From Oncomelania hupensis (Eukaryota; Mollusca; Gastropoda; Littorinimorpha; Pomatiopsidae): DNA of 64,000 bases. Below the pieces are notes generated by a model that searched no databases, had not been told where the DNA came from, and saw only the letters and a list, made by a program, of their open reading frames with translations. The stretch is from contig CM072522.1 of the NCBI GenBank assembly GCA_036898135.1, positions 9,943,186-10,007,185 of the forward strand, in the 5' to 3' direction. Position numbers and translations under genes: made by a program. This document shows positions 1 through 12,130 of the stretch, in pieces; the first letter of the stretch is position 1; every line of letters begins with the position of its first letter.

Positions 1-186
1 CTGGTGCGTATAGGGAACAAGACATACATACATACTTACTGTTACATAAATTCATACATATGACCTGCAGGGAAACCGGTGTGACATCGTCACAGTTCCT
101 AGTATCTTAGCTGGGCTGGGAGCATTCTGATTGGTCGACGCGTTACAAAATTCGACGCATGCGCACAGTGCTATTGTAGTCTTAGT
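1..186. other. Window start with possible promoter-like motifs
   Basis: No coding sequence was seen. Positions 1-24 contain GTGCGTATAGGGAAC, which resembles the inner part of the MITE end at 25.75 kb, so the window may begin inside such a fragment. A GCATGCGC palindrome lies at 157-167 and a second at 294-305. This is the core of NRF-1 type sites, which are common in animal promoters but also common inside molluscan repeats. ATTGG (inverted CCAAT) lies at about 129-134. Promoter function is only a possibility. Confidence 0.25.
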
Positions 187-249
187 AAGGATTAGGGTAA
201 GGGTTAGAGTTAGGATTTGGGTTAGGGTTTAGAGATAGGGTTAGGGTTA
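187..249 (+). repeat. Interstitial telomere-like repeat (degenerate TTAGGG)
   Basis: About 60 bases are made of TTAGGG-like hexamers and variants (GGATTAGGGTAAGGGTTAG, then GGGTTAGGGTTTAGAGATAG). TTAGGG is the telomere repeat of most molluscs and vertebrates. The copies are degenerate and lie between two GCATGCGC palindromes, which suggests an old interstitial tract rather than a chromosome end. Confidence 0.75.
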
Positions 250-546
250 CGACGCCTAAGAACATCGTGAAAAAGCCTACCCGACATGACCTGGCGCATG
301 CGCAAAGGCGCCCGGTTAAAGTAGGAGACCCGGAACTTTAAGGATGTGACACCGGAAGATGGGGCTGGCAAACTTGAGACTGGTTCAGACCAGCAGTTGT
401 GTGATGTGTGAAGGATAGATTCAGTGTAAATATTGTTTTTATTACAGTAACTGAAATAAGGGAGAGGGACGATTGAGGAACAGAAAATAAAGCGCGTATC
501 GGAGAGACTGGAATGGGAGCAATGCATTGTGAGCTTGTAGCGCTGT

Positions 547-564
547 ATTGCACTCGTCCCGGCC
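547..564 (+). repeat. Dispersed 18-bp core motif, copy 1
   Basis: The sequence reads ATTGCACTCGTCCCGGCC. The same 18-mer, varying only at base 9, recurs at 36637, 37827, 41732 and 41945, always on the plus strand. Flanks of this copy do not align clearly with the others. Function unknown. Confidence 0.7.
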
Positions 565-752
565 TTCCTGAACCGTCTTCTAACGTCAGCTGACCTGTCA
601 ACTTGGTGACCTGCCAGTTTGTTTCCATTTAGTTTCTTCATGTTTACAGTAAATGGTTTTTACATGTGACTGCAATAGCTGTAAGTAACCATATATATCG
701 TGTATTGGTGATCAGTCTTTTGAAGTCAAGGTCTTATGTAATGTTGAATGCG

Positions 753-815
753 GTCGTGATTCGTCTCTTTGCAGTCTGCTGGACCCTGTAAAGTGTAAGC
801 AATGACTAACTTACG
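753..815 (+). repeat. Fragment of dispersed repeat ending in CCCTGTAAGCAATGA
   Basis: TTTGCAGTCTGCTGGACCCT followed by GTAAGCAATGACTAAC matches the 3' end of the repeat at 38285-38636 (plus) and 22493-22875 (minus). A 5-base insertion interrupts the end. Only the last 60 bases or so are present. Weaker relatives can be seen at about 15957-16020 and 33870-33900. Confidence 0.55.
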
Positions 816-3474
816 GTGATATAGTGGTCAGGCCAAGGTCTCCCCGTTAATTTTATTTTACACTAACTGGTTTGTGATTGCAGTAGTTAAAGTTAAAGTA
901 ACCATTACAATCATGTGTTGATGATTCGTCGTCTATGTACTTACATTAAATGTAAAGGTCAAGGTCTCCACATAAATGAGCTGAAAGGTCAAGGTTGTTG
1001 TACTCGTTAATTTGAAAGTCCAGGCTCTTCCTGGGAACCTTCGTATTCAAGACGCCGACCCGCGTACTTCCAAACACAACCACTGTTTCGGATGCACTAA
1101 TTATATATAAGATTTTAAGTTATTTGTTGTATTTTTTTAAATTGGCACTCGTGATAAGAATTTCCCTCCCCTTGCTCCGTCCAGAGAAATGTCCGCTTTT
1201 ACCGCACCACTCCAGATACATACAGTTCTTGTAAGTACGTGCGTTTTGTGTACTAGTAGTTCAATCCGTGGTAGTAGATCGGTAGAAGCACGCAACTTTG
1301 AATAGAATGGAAACAGCTTCATATCTAGGATACCGTCAGGGACAGGGGAAGCTACCGAATGAATTGGGATCAGTTTTTTTATCCTGGGTTACCGTCCCTT
1401 TTTTGTGTTTGGTCGCTGTGTTTGTCTGCCGGCTGCAGTGTGCAGTTGGTGTAACGCACGGTTTGTTGTTGGGGTTGCATTAAAAATTACTCTGAAATGT
1501 CGGATAAACTGGGGGCTACGATTAGTTTAAATATTTGTTTTTTTTTCTTCAAACAATCTTTTGACCTGGGAAATGTGGATTGACAACTGCTTTTTTTGTA
1601 GATTTTTTTTTTTTAATTGGCAGTCGGCATTTTGTGACGATGTTTATTCCCGTCTAAAGACCGTTGACTGGAAAAGTACAGCCCACATTTGATGTCGTCT
1701 AAGATGGTTTGCAGTCGGTGTTTGGTGATCATGCTTAATGGTCTAAAATACGGACCGGTGTTCAGTCTTCAAGCTGCCTCGCGTCTTGCCAGATTTACTT
1801 GGCTTGGTTTGACTTGGCATTCATAGTACTTTGTAACTCCTCACCTATTGCAATATCGATACCGTACTAGCGTTTTCAGTTTTACATCCTACACACCCTC
1901 CACGGCACATTTTTTAGGAAAATGACGTGACGTTCACAAATTAGGTCTCGTCTTCAGTCCAAGTGAAGCAGCCGAACTGTTGCAATATGCGTGATCGTGA
2001 CTCCAGATATCATGCAGTGTAGCCGAGGCTTTGTGGCTGCACCACGAATGAGCGCAACGGCGGCGTCTTGTGACCCCCAATACATCAAAGAGGTGCTTAT
2101 TAACACCTCCACGGTTTGTCCCTGTTAACCTTGATTGAGCGCACATACCCTCTCCATCAAGTCAACCGGGTTTCCTTATTTTATTTGATACATTTCCATC
2201 TGCATTTTACGGGCTTCGGACCGTCCCATCGAAATGCAAATGATATGGCCGCATAAAAATGTGTCAACGTTACTTGTCGCTGAAGTTAAAAATAGTTCTT
2301 TATAGAGATGAGGAGAGAGAGGTTCATGAAATCACGGTCATACAGTAGTCACAGGCAGTGCTGGATTTGATTGAAAATAAATTTACTTTTTTCACTGGAT
2401 TAAAACGCTTTTTTTTTTCAGTTTCACAAGCATGAAGGCAGCATTCTTTCGGACATCTATTTGATGAGGTTATGAAGGTCCACGTGCCCTGCCTTGTAGC
2501 GATAGAGAAAAACACCACGTCAAATTTTCATATACTACTGTATCTAGAGAACAATGCAACCGACTAATAAAAGCAGTACAGAAAGAAAAGGAAAGCACGT
2601 GAACGAACTAGAAGTTTCCAAGATAGCCTAAATAAAATAAGGACCAGTAGTGGATATTTTACTGAACAGCGCTCAATCGAGGTAAGTGATGTCGAAATTT
2701 GGTCTGTCGGCGACTTGCGCTCAATCGTGATAAAATTGTGCGACCTAATGTGACATGCGCTTAATCGTGGTGCAGCCAGCTTTTGTGGCCCTATTCCCCC
2801 TGCAGTCTCGGCAGAAGACTATGGTGAGGTTCACTAGCAAGCAGACTTCTTGAAAATTTTTTTTTCTTTAGTAGTGAGCTCACTTCGTCACCGGCGGTGG
2901 CGTTCTCACAGCATATATCCAAGAAAGAAGTGGAAGTTGCTGGCCAAAGGATATGTATAGGATTCTCACCATATCTGTTGAGACGAAAGAAGGAATAATA
3001 CCTATGCCACGAAGGCTCGAACTTCACCTGCATGTGACCCCTGACATGCAGTTTTTTTTTTCCCTTCGTCTTCTTAATCTATCATGTGCGGCCCAACTGT
3101 TGATACATGTAGCGTGGCTTCATTTGGGGCCTGCAGTTTGTGACCACATTGTCAATATTAACACTCCACTGTACTGTTATCTGCGCTGACAATTTAGGTT
3201 TGGAGTGGACTTGTTACTTCACCACGCGTTTAATGGCGCGGTTTTCACGGGTCTCGCTTTGGCGACGCGAGTTTTCTTGGGTAGATAGGATTTTTGGTTG
3301 GTTTGGGAGGAGTTTTCTTTTTGTAAGTAAAGTTGTTGTTAACTGTATTAGTCGCAAATGGATCTTCCCTGTCTCGTAATATGTTCGTCTATCTGTCTGC
3401 CTCCTTCCCTGTCCCACCCCTCAACTCTCTCTGTCTCTCCCTCCCTCTCTTCCTCCTCTATCTCTCTCCATCCT

Positions 3475-3480
<6 letters not shown>
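816..3480. other. Non-coding stretch without recognisable gene
   Basis: T-rich sequence with short open frames only. None has a recognisable domain or a convincing set of splice sites. Positions 950-1010 carry AAGGTCAAGGT motifs, a theme that recurs at 45.4, 50.8 and 58 kb in molluscan-style repeats. Nothing else was identified. Confidence 0.4.

Positions 3481-3525
<45 letters not shown>
3481..3525. repeat. (CT)n microsatellite
   Basis: Uninterrupted CT dinucleotide run at the end of a longer pyrimidine-rich tract that starts near 3395. Open frames crossing it (Leu/Ser runs) are artefacts of the repeat. Confidence 0.95.
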
Positions 3526-3529
<4 letters not shown>

Positions 3530-4054
3530 TACTCGAGTTTTTAAACAGCGCAAACCTTTTTGACTTTGAGAAAAATATTAGAACATATCAGTATTGGCAT
3601 GACAGTGTTCTTGAATGCATGACGTGACGTTACTGTATTGATAATTGACAAATATATCTACAAAATGGACTCCATTGAAAGATCTTAACACGTATCGGGG
3701 TCTTGAATCATCCAGTCTATCAAGATATTTCGTTTTGTCTTCATGCCTGGCTGATTATGTATTTTGAGGGCTGCCTTATTGCGTGAGTGTGCCTTGGTGG
3801 ATTCTAACGGTACTAGCATAGTGCTGTGGACGTGGCGGGGATAGTGGGGGCGGGGGTGCGGTTGTTTGGGTGTTACGGGAGTGAATGCGAGGCGTTGCGC
3901 TCGCGCGTTTGTGTATGAGGAGTGTGTTTAGTCAGTTTTACGGTGAGTGCGCAGGTAGGATCATGGTATGGTTTGTTCTTCTTTATGCTTGTATCCGCGC
4001 CTCTAATCTCTAGTCTGTGAGATGTGTGCACACTTTAAATTCTTGTATTATAAT

Positions 4055-4064
4055 GTTGTTGTTG

Positions 4065-4143
<79 letters not shown>
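4055..4143. repeat. (TTG)n then (TTA)n microsatellite
   Basis: Five TTG units pass into about 25 TTA units and end in a few TCA/TTA variants. The poly-Asn and poly-Ile open frames over this place are not genes. A short GT/GA run follows at 4186-4208. Confidence 0.95.
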
Positions 4144-4746
4144 CATCATTATTATGATTATTATTAATATTATCGTTATGATCTCTGTGTGTGTGTGTGA
4201 GAGAGAGAATATTTGTGCGACGGTGTAGTATGTGCTGTGCGAGAGGATCGGGAGGTGGTGGGGGTGAAGTTAGCCTGTGCTTAGACACGAGTTCATGAGT
4301 GCGCGAGGGGGGGGGGGGGGGTGTTAGGGTGTGCATACGAAAAGGGTTGTTGCGAGCAATATAAGAGACTGATTTCAGATTGTATTTGTGCCTGGACCTT
4401 CATTTCTTGTTTGTTTTATTTCGTTTTTTGTTGTTGCTCCCTTACCGAAGGGGCAGACGGGAGTACACACTTGATTGAGTTCAATCGCCTACGAAACACG
4501 TTTCCATCACGCAATCTAATGCGCGAAGGGGTCTGCACAACAATGCACAACGGAACCACTTGTCAGTGGAAGAGGAGGAGTGGTTGTTAGGGTAGGTGTG
4601 TTTCCGTGCGTATGTGTTTTTTTCCCTTTGGTGTGTGTGTGTTTCCCTTTAGGTGTGTGTGTGTAAGAGAGAGATGAAGGTTGGGGGAATGGGGGATTCC
4701 TATTATTCACTTCCAGCCTCTTTCTCGTCATTCCTTCTCTTCCCCC

Positions 4747-4875
<129 letters not shown>

Positions 4876-4889
4876 CGGCTCGAGTTAGG

Positions 4890-4962
4890 TCTTGTGTATC
4901 GGTTAGCGCCTTGAGCAGCTCTTGAGCTGGAAGGGCGCTATCTAAAAACGTTTAAATAAATT
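4890..4962 (+). repeat. SINE 3'-tail fragment
   Basis: GCGCCTTGAGCAGCTC, then GGAAGGGCGCTATCT and an A/T tail (TTTAAATAAATTA), has the layout of the 3' end of tRNA-derived SINEs. It is related in design, though not closely in sequence, to the end of the SINE at 37161-37565. Only the tail is present. Confidence 0.45.
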
Positions 4963-5283
4963 AATCATATTTTCGTTTCTTTTGGTGATGCATGTGCTTG
5001 TAATATTGAGGGGAGGGGGGGGGGGAAGGTCTAGAGATAGAGAGTGGAAAACGAGTCTTATAAAAAATCCGAACCCGACAGGTGCCGTTCAAAAGATACG
5101 TACAAGTTATATGCCGTATATATTATTTATTATAATATATATTACGATTGGTATAATAGTAAATACCTTGTGAAACGAATCAATAACTAGTAAAGGTTAA
5201 GATATGGGTCGAGAAGCGTGGTAGAAGAAAGAAGTTGATAGTGATACTGTGAGACAGAACAGAGGTAGGGGAGGGGGGGAAGC

Positions 5284-5287
<4 letters not shown>

Positions 5288-5347
<60 letters not shown>
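5288..5347. repeat. (GA)n microsatellite
   Basis: Thirty perfect GA units in a G-rich neighbourhood (5250-5800) that contains several G runs but no supported gene. Confidence 0.95.
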
Positions 5348-5350
<3 letters not shown>

Positions 5351-6014
5351 GAGATAGGTGGGGTGGAGAGATTTAAGGGATATTTGATACAAAACGTGTG
5401 ATTCCATTGTATTTGGGGGATAGGGGAGGGGGCAATTTTCTAGTTAATTTAATTGATCGCATAGAAATTCTACGCTTTGGTATAGTTTGTGCAATGGGGG
5501 TGGGGAGTGAAAAGGATGAGTTCAAAATTATGGAATGGGCTCGTACCTGTAAGATGATAGTGTTTTTTGGGAGGGGTGGGGGAGGGGGTCGATGTGGGGG
5601 GTGCAAAGTTTCGCGATTGGGCAGAATATTTTGTGGTGGGAAAAGTCGTAAAGAGGAAAGATGTTGTATTTTACTATTACAAGCCAGGCCAATTACAGTA
5701 GAACGGAGTGATCGAGAGAGTCGAACAGGAAAAGATAGGGAGGGGAGGCAAAGTACCCTTGGCCCCCAAAAATGGGGGGGAGGGGGAGGGAGGAAAAGGT
5801 ACACGGCAATAGCGAAGCAATCGTCGCCTCTTCATGACATTATCTTTGCCATAGCGTGTGGCGTACAACAAATAAAATGTAAGATTATATCTCCCCGCGC
5901 GGCGCTCAAGACCAAAGACTACTTAGTACGTATCTGGGCTTAGCTTGCACTGCCATATATAACGTCACTGCAATACCTCTTGTCACTTCGCTATCACTTT
6001 TCTAACCCTTTGCT
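5348..6014. other. G-rich non-coding stretch
   Basis: Several G tracts (5416-5431, 5568-5600, 5770-5795) keep one plus-strand frame open for 181 codons. The product is compositionally odd, with no domain, and I do not treat it as a gene. Confidence 0.4.
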
Positions 6015-6131
<117 letters not shown>

Positions 6132-6199
6132 GATCTCCCTCTCCATCCATCTCTCTCCCCCTCCCTCCCGCTCTCCCTCTCTCCTTGCCTTGCAATCCT

Positions 6200-9100
6200 T
6201 CCTATCCTATCCTATCCTATCCCGTAACTCGAAGGTCGTTGGGGCACCCCACAGATGATCATTTAACCAGCGTACTCGATCTCTCTCTGTCCTCAGCAAC
6301 CCTCATTGCTTCGCTCAATGTCAAGCCAGTCCAATCTCGGATGTTGCCCTCCCACCTCTTTTTTCGTCTCCCTCTTCTCCTGCTTCATCGCACCGTGACA
6401 TGCAGGATGGTCTTTGCCAGGACTGATGCTCTGGTGACGTGGCCATACCATCGGAGTTTCCGTTTCTTCACCACTGTGAGCAGGTCATCGTGTTGTCCAA
6501 TGTGATGATATGTCGGACTTTATCATTGATGTGCTGGGTATAGGAAATGCCCAGAAACATTCTGTAGCACCTCATCTCCATGCTTTGTATTCTTCGTTGT
6601 AGGTCTGCTGTGATGGTCCATGTTTCGCAAGCGTATAGTAAGATGGAGATGACAAGGGAGCGCAGCAGGCTTACCTTGGAATGTAGACTGATGGTCCTGT
6701 CTTTCCAAATGGGCTTCAACCTTGTCAGGGCAGCTGTGCGATCCTGGAGAGGACTTCCTGTCGGGACCCGGTACCCATTGTCTGATACAATGGTTCCTAA
6801 ATATTTGAAGCTATGCACCTTGTTGAGGGACTGGCCTTCGACTTTGATTCCATTGGTGTTGTTGGTCATCATTTTGGTCTTCTCTACACTTTTTTCCATT
6901 CCAAAGGCTCTGGAGGTGGTGTCGAGCCTTTGTACCAGCTGTGGAAGTTCTTGTTCCTCTCCAGCCAATCCATCAATGTCATCCGCAAAACGGAGGTTGG
7001 AGATTGCTCTATCCCGTATGCCGACTGTGCCTTCGTGATCTGCAAGGGCATCTCACATGATGCGCTCTGTAGCAAGATGTTGAAGAGTGTTGGAGAGAGT
7101 TGGTATTCTTGGCACACGCCGATTGTTGTTCTGAACCAGTTCCCGATGGCGCTATTGTGGAGGACTGAACTGGTAGCCTTGTCGTAGAGGATTTTGATGT
7201 CTTAGGGCTGATGTTGTATACTCTCATGGTTGCCCACAGAGCTGCAAGTCAGACTCGGTCAAACGTCTTTTTGAAGTCTACTTACACATGATATAGATGT
7301 TGTTGGTGCTGTAGGTATTTCTCGCAGATTATTCTGAGGTTGAAAATCTGTTCAGTGGTACTTCGACCCCTCCTTGAATCCTGCTTGTTCTTCAGCTATG
7401 ATTTGTTCAGCTTGGGGTTTCAACCTTTTGAGTATTATTTTCAGGAGGACCTTGCTGGGATGTCTGATGGTGCGGTAATTTTCACTCCTGAAGGGGTTAC
7501 CCTTTTTGGGAAGAGTGATGATAAGCGACTGGGTCCATGGTTTAGGCCACTCCCCACCCTGCCAGATCTTGTTACAGATAATGGTGATGGCGTCAATCGT
7601 CGCTTCTTCTCCGACTTGCAGCAATTCCACGTGTATGTTCTCCACTCCCGCTGACTTCCCCTTCTCCAGCGATTGCACTGCTGCCTCAACTTTTTCTCGA
7701 AGAATTGGGAGGATTTCTTTTTCTTCTCTGTTCTGGGGACATGCTAGAACTGACGGGTCTCCTGTTTGGTGTGTGGTTGTAAAGGTCAGAGCAGTTCTGT
7801 CCATCTATCCAAGACTTCTTGTTCTTCTGTAAGGCATATGCAAGACTTGCTTTGGATCGTGAAGACCTTGGGCTGTTTAACACTTGTCAGCCGCTTCACA
7901 GTCTGGTAGGCCTTCTTGCTGTTGTTCTTGTTCAGACTGTTTTCTATTTCCTGGCATTGATCTTTTATCCAGTTCTCCTTTGCTGTGCACATGCCATTTC
8001 AGATGTCATTGTTGATTTTTCGGTAGGCATCAGCTCCCTGTGAGGTGTTCTATTTGTTTGTTTTTTCCATCTCACGTTGTTTGTTACAGAGGTCCAAACG
8101 TTCATTTGTGATCCATGGTGTCTCCTTTGGGTGGTGCTTGCCAAGAATCTCGGTGGCGGCATCTGTCACAGCTGAGCTGAAGGTGGTGGTCATGGTGTCG
8201 ACATCTGCTGCTTCACGAGCTCCCAAAATGAGCAGTGGTGCAAATTTCCCTCCAATTGTGACTTGGCATATTTTTGCCACCTGCGGGTCTTGCAGTTTGT
8301 TAAGGTCGAACTTCAGCCTGGTGCACTTTGCTTTGCTTACTCTCTTTAAGTGTAGCCAGAAAGACATCACGAGATCGTGGTCACTTCCTATGTTTGCTGC
8401 TGGAAAAGTGCGTGTCCTGTCAATGTTGACGCTTGATCTGAAGCGTTTGTTGACCATGATGTAGTCTGGTTGTGATGCTCCCCGCTGGGACTGTGCCAGG
8501 TCCATTGTCTGGATTTTTTGTGGAGACCAAGCGAATTTGCCGGTATAAGATTGTTGTATCTGTCAAACTCCAGGATTCTCAGACCTCTTGACATTTGTCT
8601 CGTTGTTTCAGTGGGGTCCACATGTGTCTCCCCAGTTGTAGTACGCATCTTGGCCAACCTTGGCACTCCAGTCGCCTTGCACTATGACTATGACCTTCTT
8701 TGGCACTTGGTCAAGGACAGCCTGTAGATGTTCATGTAAATCCGCGACTTCGCTGTCGTCATAGTCTGATGTTAGGCCTGGATGATAGTGATGTTGAAAG
8801 GGGCTGATCTCAGACGGATGACAATGAGTCTACTGGGGACTGGGGCGGCAACCCATGACAGTGGCTAGAATGTCTTTGTAGGCCAAGAAACCAACGCCGT
8901 GCTCGTGCCTCTCATCTCTCCCGCTGAAATAAAGCTTGTGTCCTTTGTCGGTCGTTGTTTCACCTAGGCCATACCAGCGCAGTTCGCTGATACCTAAAAT
9001 GTTCCATCGATAGTGGTCCAGCTCGTGGGTCAGTTCTTCTAATTTTCCCTCTGCAGTTAGGGTCCTGACATTCCAGGTTCCTATGACGACGTTGTCTCTC

Positions 9101-9452
9101 ATGAGGATCTTACAAAGTTGTCCATCAATAACCCACTTACCACCTCCGTCCTGGTGGCCAACGGAAGGCGCGGTCCTTGGTGAACCGGGCGACGACCGTT
9201 CCGGTATGGAGTGAAGGGTTCTTTTCATCATGTGTTGTGTCTTGGGCAAGAAAGACCTGGCGGGGCCCAATCCACTCCAGGCTGAGCACGTGGTCGTTGA
9301 ACCTATAGTAACGTGAGGTTCCTCCGCCCTGGCCGGTGACTTCTGTGTAGAAGACTTTCGCCCAGTGATGCCGTGCTGACTTCACCCCTGTTAATCGCCT
9401 CTTAGGGCATGCCGGGAAACGTTGGGTCTATTCTATTCACTGCCCGAACCCG
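6200..9452 (-). mobile_element. RTE-type non-LTR retrotransposon (LINE), copy 1, near full length, decayed
   Basis: This is the longest LINE copy, read on the minus strand. From its 5' end it has an untranslated block (about 9380-9450) shared with the copy at 14.5 kb, then an apurinic-type endonuclease start with VVIGTWNVRTL and ILGISELRWYG (about 9090-8960). Next come the SDHDLV endonuclease motif (about 8370), the reverse transcriptase with PWTQSLIITLPKKG (about 7510) and RFADDIDG (about 6980), and a C-terminal region with LLYACETWTITADLQRRIQS. The 3' end is a run of GGATA units (CCTATCCTATCC on the plus strand). One long EN-RT frame, about 3.2 kb and a short tandem-repeat tail fit the RTE clade. 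The frame is broken many times, so this copy is dead. Both catalytic aspartates of the ADD box are still present. No clear target duplication was found. Confidence 0.9.
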
Positions 9453-9867
9453 TATTAACCTCTATCTCTCTTCTTCCCCCCCCCCCCCCCCCCTCACTCT
9501 TCCTCTCCCTTTGCCTACTTACCGCTCACCCGACACCGTTTCTTTACCTTTAATAAATTGGAACAAATATCTGATCCTACATGTTTTTAGTTTCTCTCCC
9601 TCCCCCCACACTCTAACTCTTATGTACACCTTCTCTCTCTTACTCCCTCCCTCTCCCTCCTCCTTCTTTGCTCTCCCCCATCTGTTTCCTCTCTCCCTCT
9701 CAGCTCGCTGTCTACCTACCTCTCTCTCATCTTTAAATCATTGTTAGTTCACTGCATGGTGAAGTTCTGTTTTTACGTGGGTGGGTGGGTGTTGGTAGGT
9801 ACGTGGCGTTTCCCTTGGGTGTGGGTTGGTTTTTGTCCACAGGGAGAGAGAGAGAGAGAGAGAGAGG
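9453..9867. other. Pyrimidine-rich low-complexity stretch ending in (GA)n
   Basis: C tract at about 9477-9493, CT-rich sequence to 9740, a GTGG/GGTG-rich patch at 9777-9830, and a 13-unit GA run at 9842-9867. No gene was seen. Confidence 0.6.
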
Positions 9868-11670
9868 ATAAATTCCTCAGCGCACTGCCAAGTCGTATTT
9901 ACCGTCAGAATTGAATTCTACGGCTGACCCCGTCAACTTGCATCGTAGTCGGGGGAATCCAGTTCCAGAAAGGGAGGATCGCGTAATTTATATATTTAAC
10001 AAAAATCTTGACGGTATCCTGAAATTCCAGCTCTACACTGAAGCTGAAACGAAGGACGCGCACAGTTTTTAGCCTTGTCCTGTGTTTGATGTTGGTTGTT
10101 CCGCCGAGAACCACCCTAGGATGACGAGGGGAAAGGAGTGGGGATGCCGGTGGTTGTGTTATATAATAATTAATTTAGTTCAATAGTAGTATTTGTTTAC
10201 GTACTTAGCACCTGAAGTTACTTCTAGCATTAGTGTCACAATCAGTAAAGTAAGAATCACAGCGAAAAATCACTTGTCGCTCTGTGCCCGCGGTTATCCG
10301 TCTCAGTAAAAGCGCGAGGAGCAACGTCACTTTTACTACAACCACGCTATTCTGTAACCGTCCCTTCCTTTTGGCGCCAAAATGAAGCATTGATCAGGAA
10401 AAGCTGGATTTGGTGCGAGCGTTTAAGGTACCCGCGCTATTTAAGATTCGAGTACCTGGTCGTGATAGAAAGCGCCCAAGTCGCACCGCTGGCCACCCTT
10501 TGGCTTGCTACCCGAGCAGGAAATTGGCGATTAGGGTCTGCGATGTGGAATGGCGCGGTGCGACAGCGTGACGAGTATACACCCCGCGCTTTTCTGGTCC
10601 TTAGGCATGAAGAAAAGCACAGGTGTAGTGCTTTCTGAACAAGCCAGGCGCTGTTTGTGGTCAGTGTGTGCTTTTGATACCGTACAAGTTCTCGGAGACA
10701 TTTTTTTGTTTGCCCCGGGAACAATAGCAGGGTGACACAGACGAAACTGTGCCTGTTTGCGCTGTACTGTTTTTGTCAAGAGGACTCGCCGAAAAAGAGC
10801 GCGAACTTGGTGATCGGACCGTTGGCCGAAAGCTGTATGCTCGTACTTTTTTTTTTTTGGTTAAGTCTCCGTTGGTTACCTAGGCTGGCCGTAGTGTGTG
10901 TAGAACACGCGAAGATTTAATGCTAGGTGAAGGGGAGGTGGGGGAGTTAAGTCCTTTTTGTTCTTTGGGGAGGAGGGGGGGGGGAAGAAGCGGGTAGAGT
11001 GTCCCTTTTTGTCGTGGTAAAGGGTGTCCTTTTTAGTATTAGCAGGGGTAGGAGAAGCTACTCCTTCTCCCACTGCGTGGTGGTGTTATCCGAGGTACAT
11101 TTTCTCACACGTGTTGCTACAGCGTGGAAGCCGTCATAGGTGAAGACTTTTGTGGTGAACGAAATCTTGAAAGTGAAACGATTTGGGTGCTGTTGCATTG
11201 TCCTGCTGCTTGCTCTTTTGGGGGTAACTATTATGTTTTGGATTATATGTATACTTTCTAGTGTTAATGGGTACAGTGTAACTTTGACAGTGATTTTGTT
11301 GTGAATTGAGTTTGTATGTGAACCTTTTTTTTCTTTTCTTTACAATTTTTTTAAATTTATTAAGACGTGTGTCTGCACAGTTTTTGTACAAATACTATTT
11401 GATGCACATTTAATTTGTATGCATTTTCTTCGTTCGATTACTTAAAATATATGTTTTAAAAAATATTGAAAAAACATATTTTACGTTTATGTCAAGTACA
11501 TGTTGCCTTGCATAAAATAAATTTAAATCCTGGGCAGCTGGGATCAGTTTGAATATAGGTAGAATTGAACATATACGATCAAAATAGTTTCCGCTTTCAT
11601 GGATTGTATTGTAATGTATTGTATTGCACAATCTGAACCATAGCAGTTGTGCGATAGAATAGAAATTTAG
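9868..11670. other. Non-coding stretch, no recognised gene
   Basis: The part from 10200 to 10930 is more GC-rich than its surroundings and is open in several frames on both strands (up to 95 codons). None shows a domain I recognise. Positions 10920-11100 contain G tracts. From 11130 the sequence is T-rich. Confidence 0.35.
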
Positions 11671-12130
11671 GTTTGAAAATCCCAAGTCCGCAGTTGACAA
11701 TGAAGGCATTTCTTATTGAAATTCGTAATTCTAGAGTGGGCCGAAATAAATTTCCTGTTGAAAATCTCAGTAACTGGGTAAGGAGAATTAAGTAAAAATT
11801 GCAATTCAGGAGTAAAGGAAAATTCTATGATGAAATTCACAATTCTGCATTTGCGATGAATTTTATGTTGAGGGAACATTGCAATTCTGGATTCGATAGA
11901 AAGAAATTTGATGTTGAAATTCACAATGTCGGAGTAATTGGATTAATTTGATGTTGAAAATGACATTGTGAAGTTGACACGAAAAAATTTTCATGTTGAA
12001 AATGGCAATTTTGGAGTCGACGAAAAGCTCGCGTTGAAAATCGCAATTTTGTTAGTCAACCGGGTTAGAAACTTTATGTTGAACACTGCAATTAGGGAGT
12101 AGCTATGTTTTAATTTTAATGTTGAAATTC
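11671..12130 (+). repeat. Degenerate tandem array, unit about 42 bp
   Basis: The theme ATGTTGAAAAT, then GCAATTTTGGAGT, recurs with a spacing of about 38-46 bases. Starts are visible near 11671, 11714, 11757, 11797, 11828, 11867, 11911, 11951, 11992, 12031, 12075 and 12119. Units share the GTTGAAA and CAATT..GGAGT blocks and differ elsewhere, so the array is old. The spacing is close to 14 codons, which explains an 85-codon minus-strand frame over the first half. There is no evidence of a coding role. Confidence 0.75.

Noticed and set aside
4010..4336. Poly-Asn and poly-Ile frames
   Set aside because: Translation of the (TTA)n microsatellite only.
5398..5943. 181-codon plus-strand frame
   Set aside because: Kept open by G tracts; composition is odd and no domain was seen.
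10390..10780. Overlapping frames on both strands in a GC-richer patch
   Set aside because: Both strands are equally open and neither product resembles a known protein.
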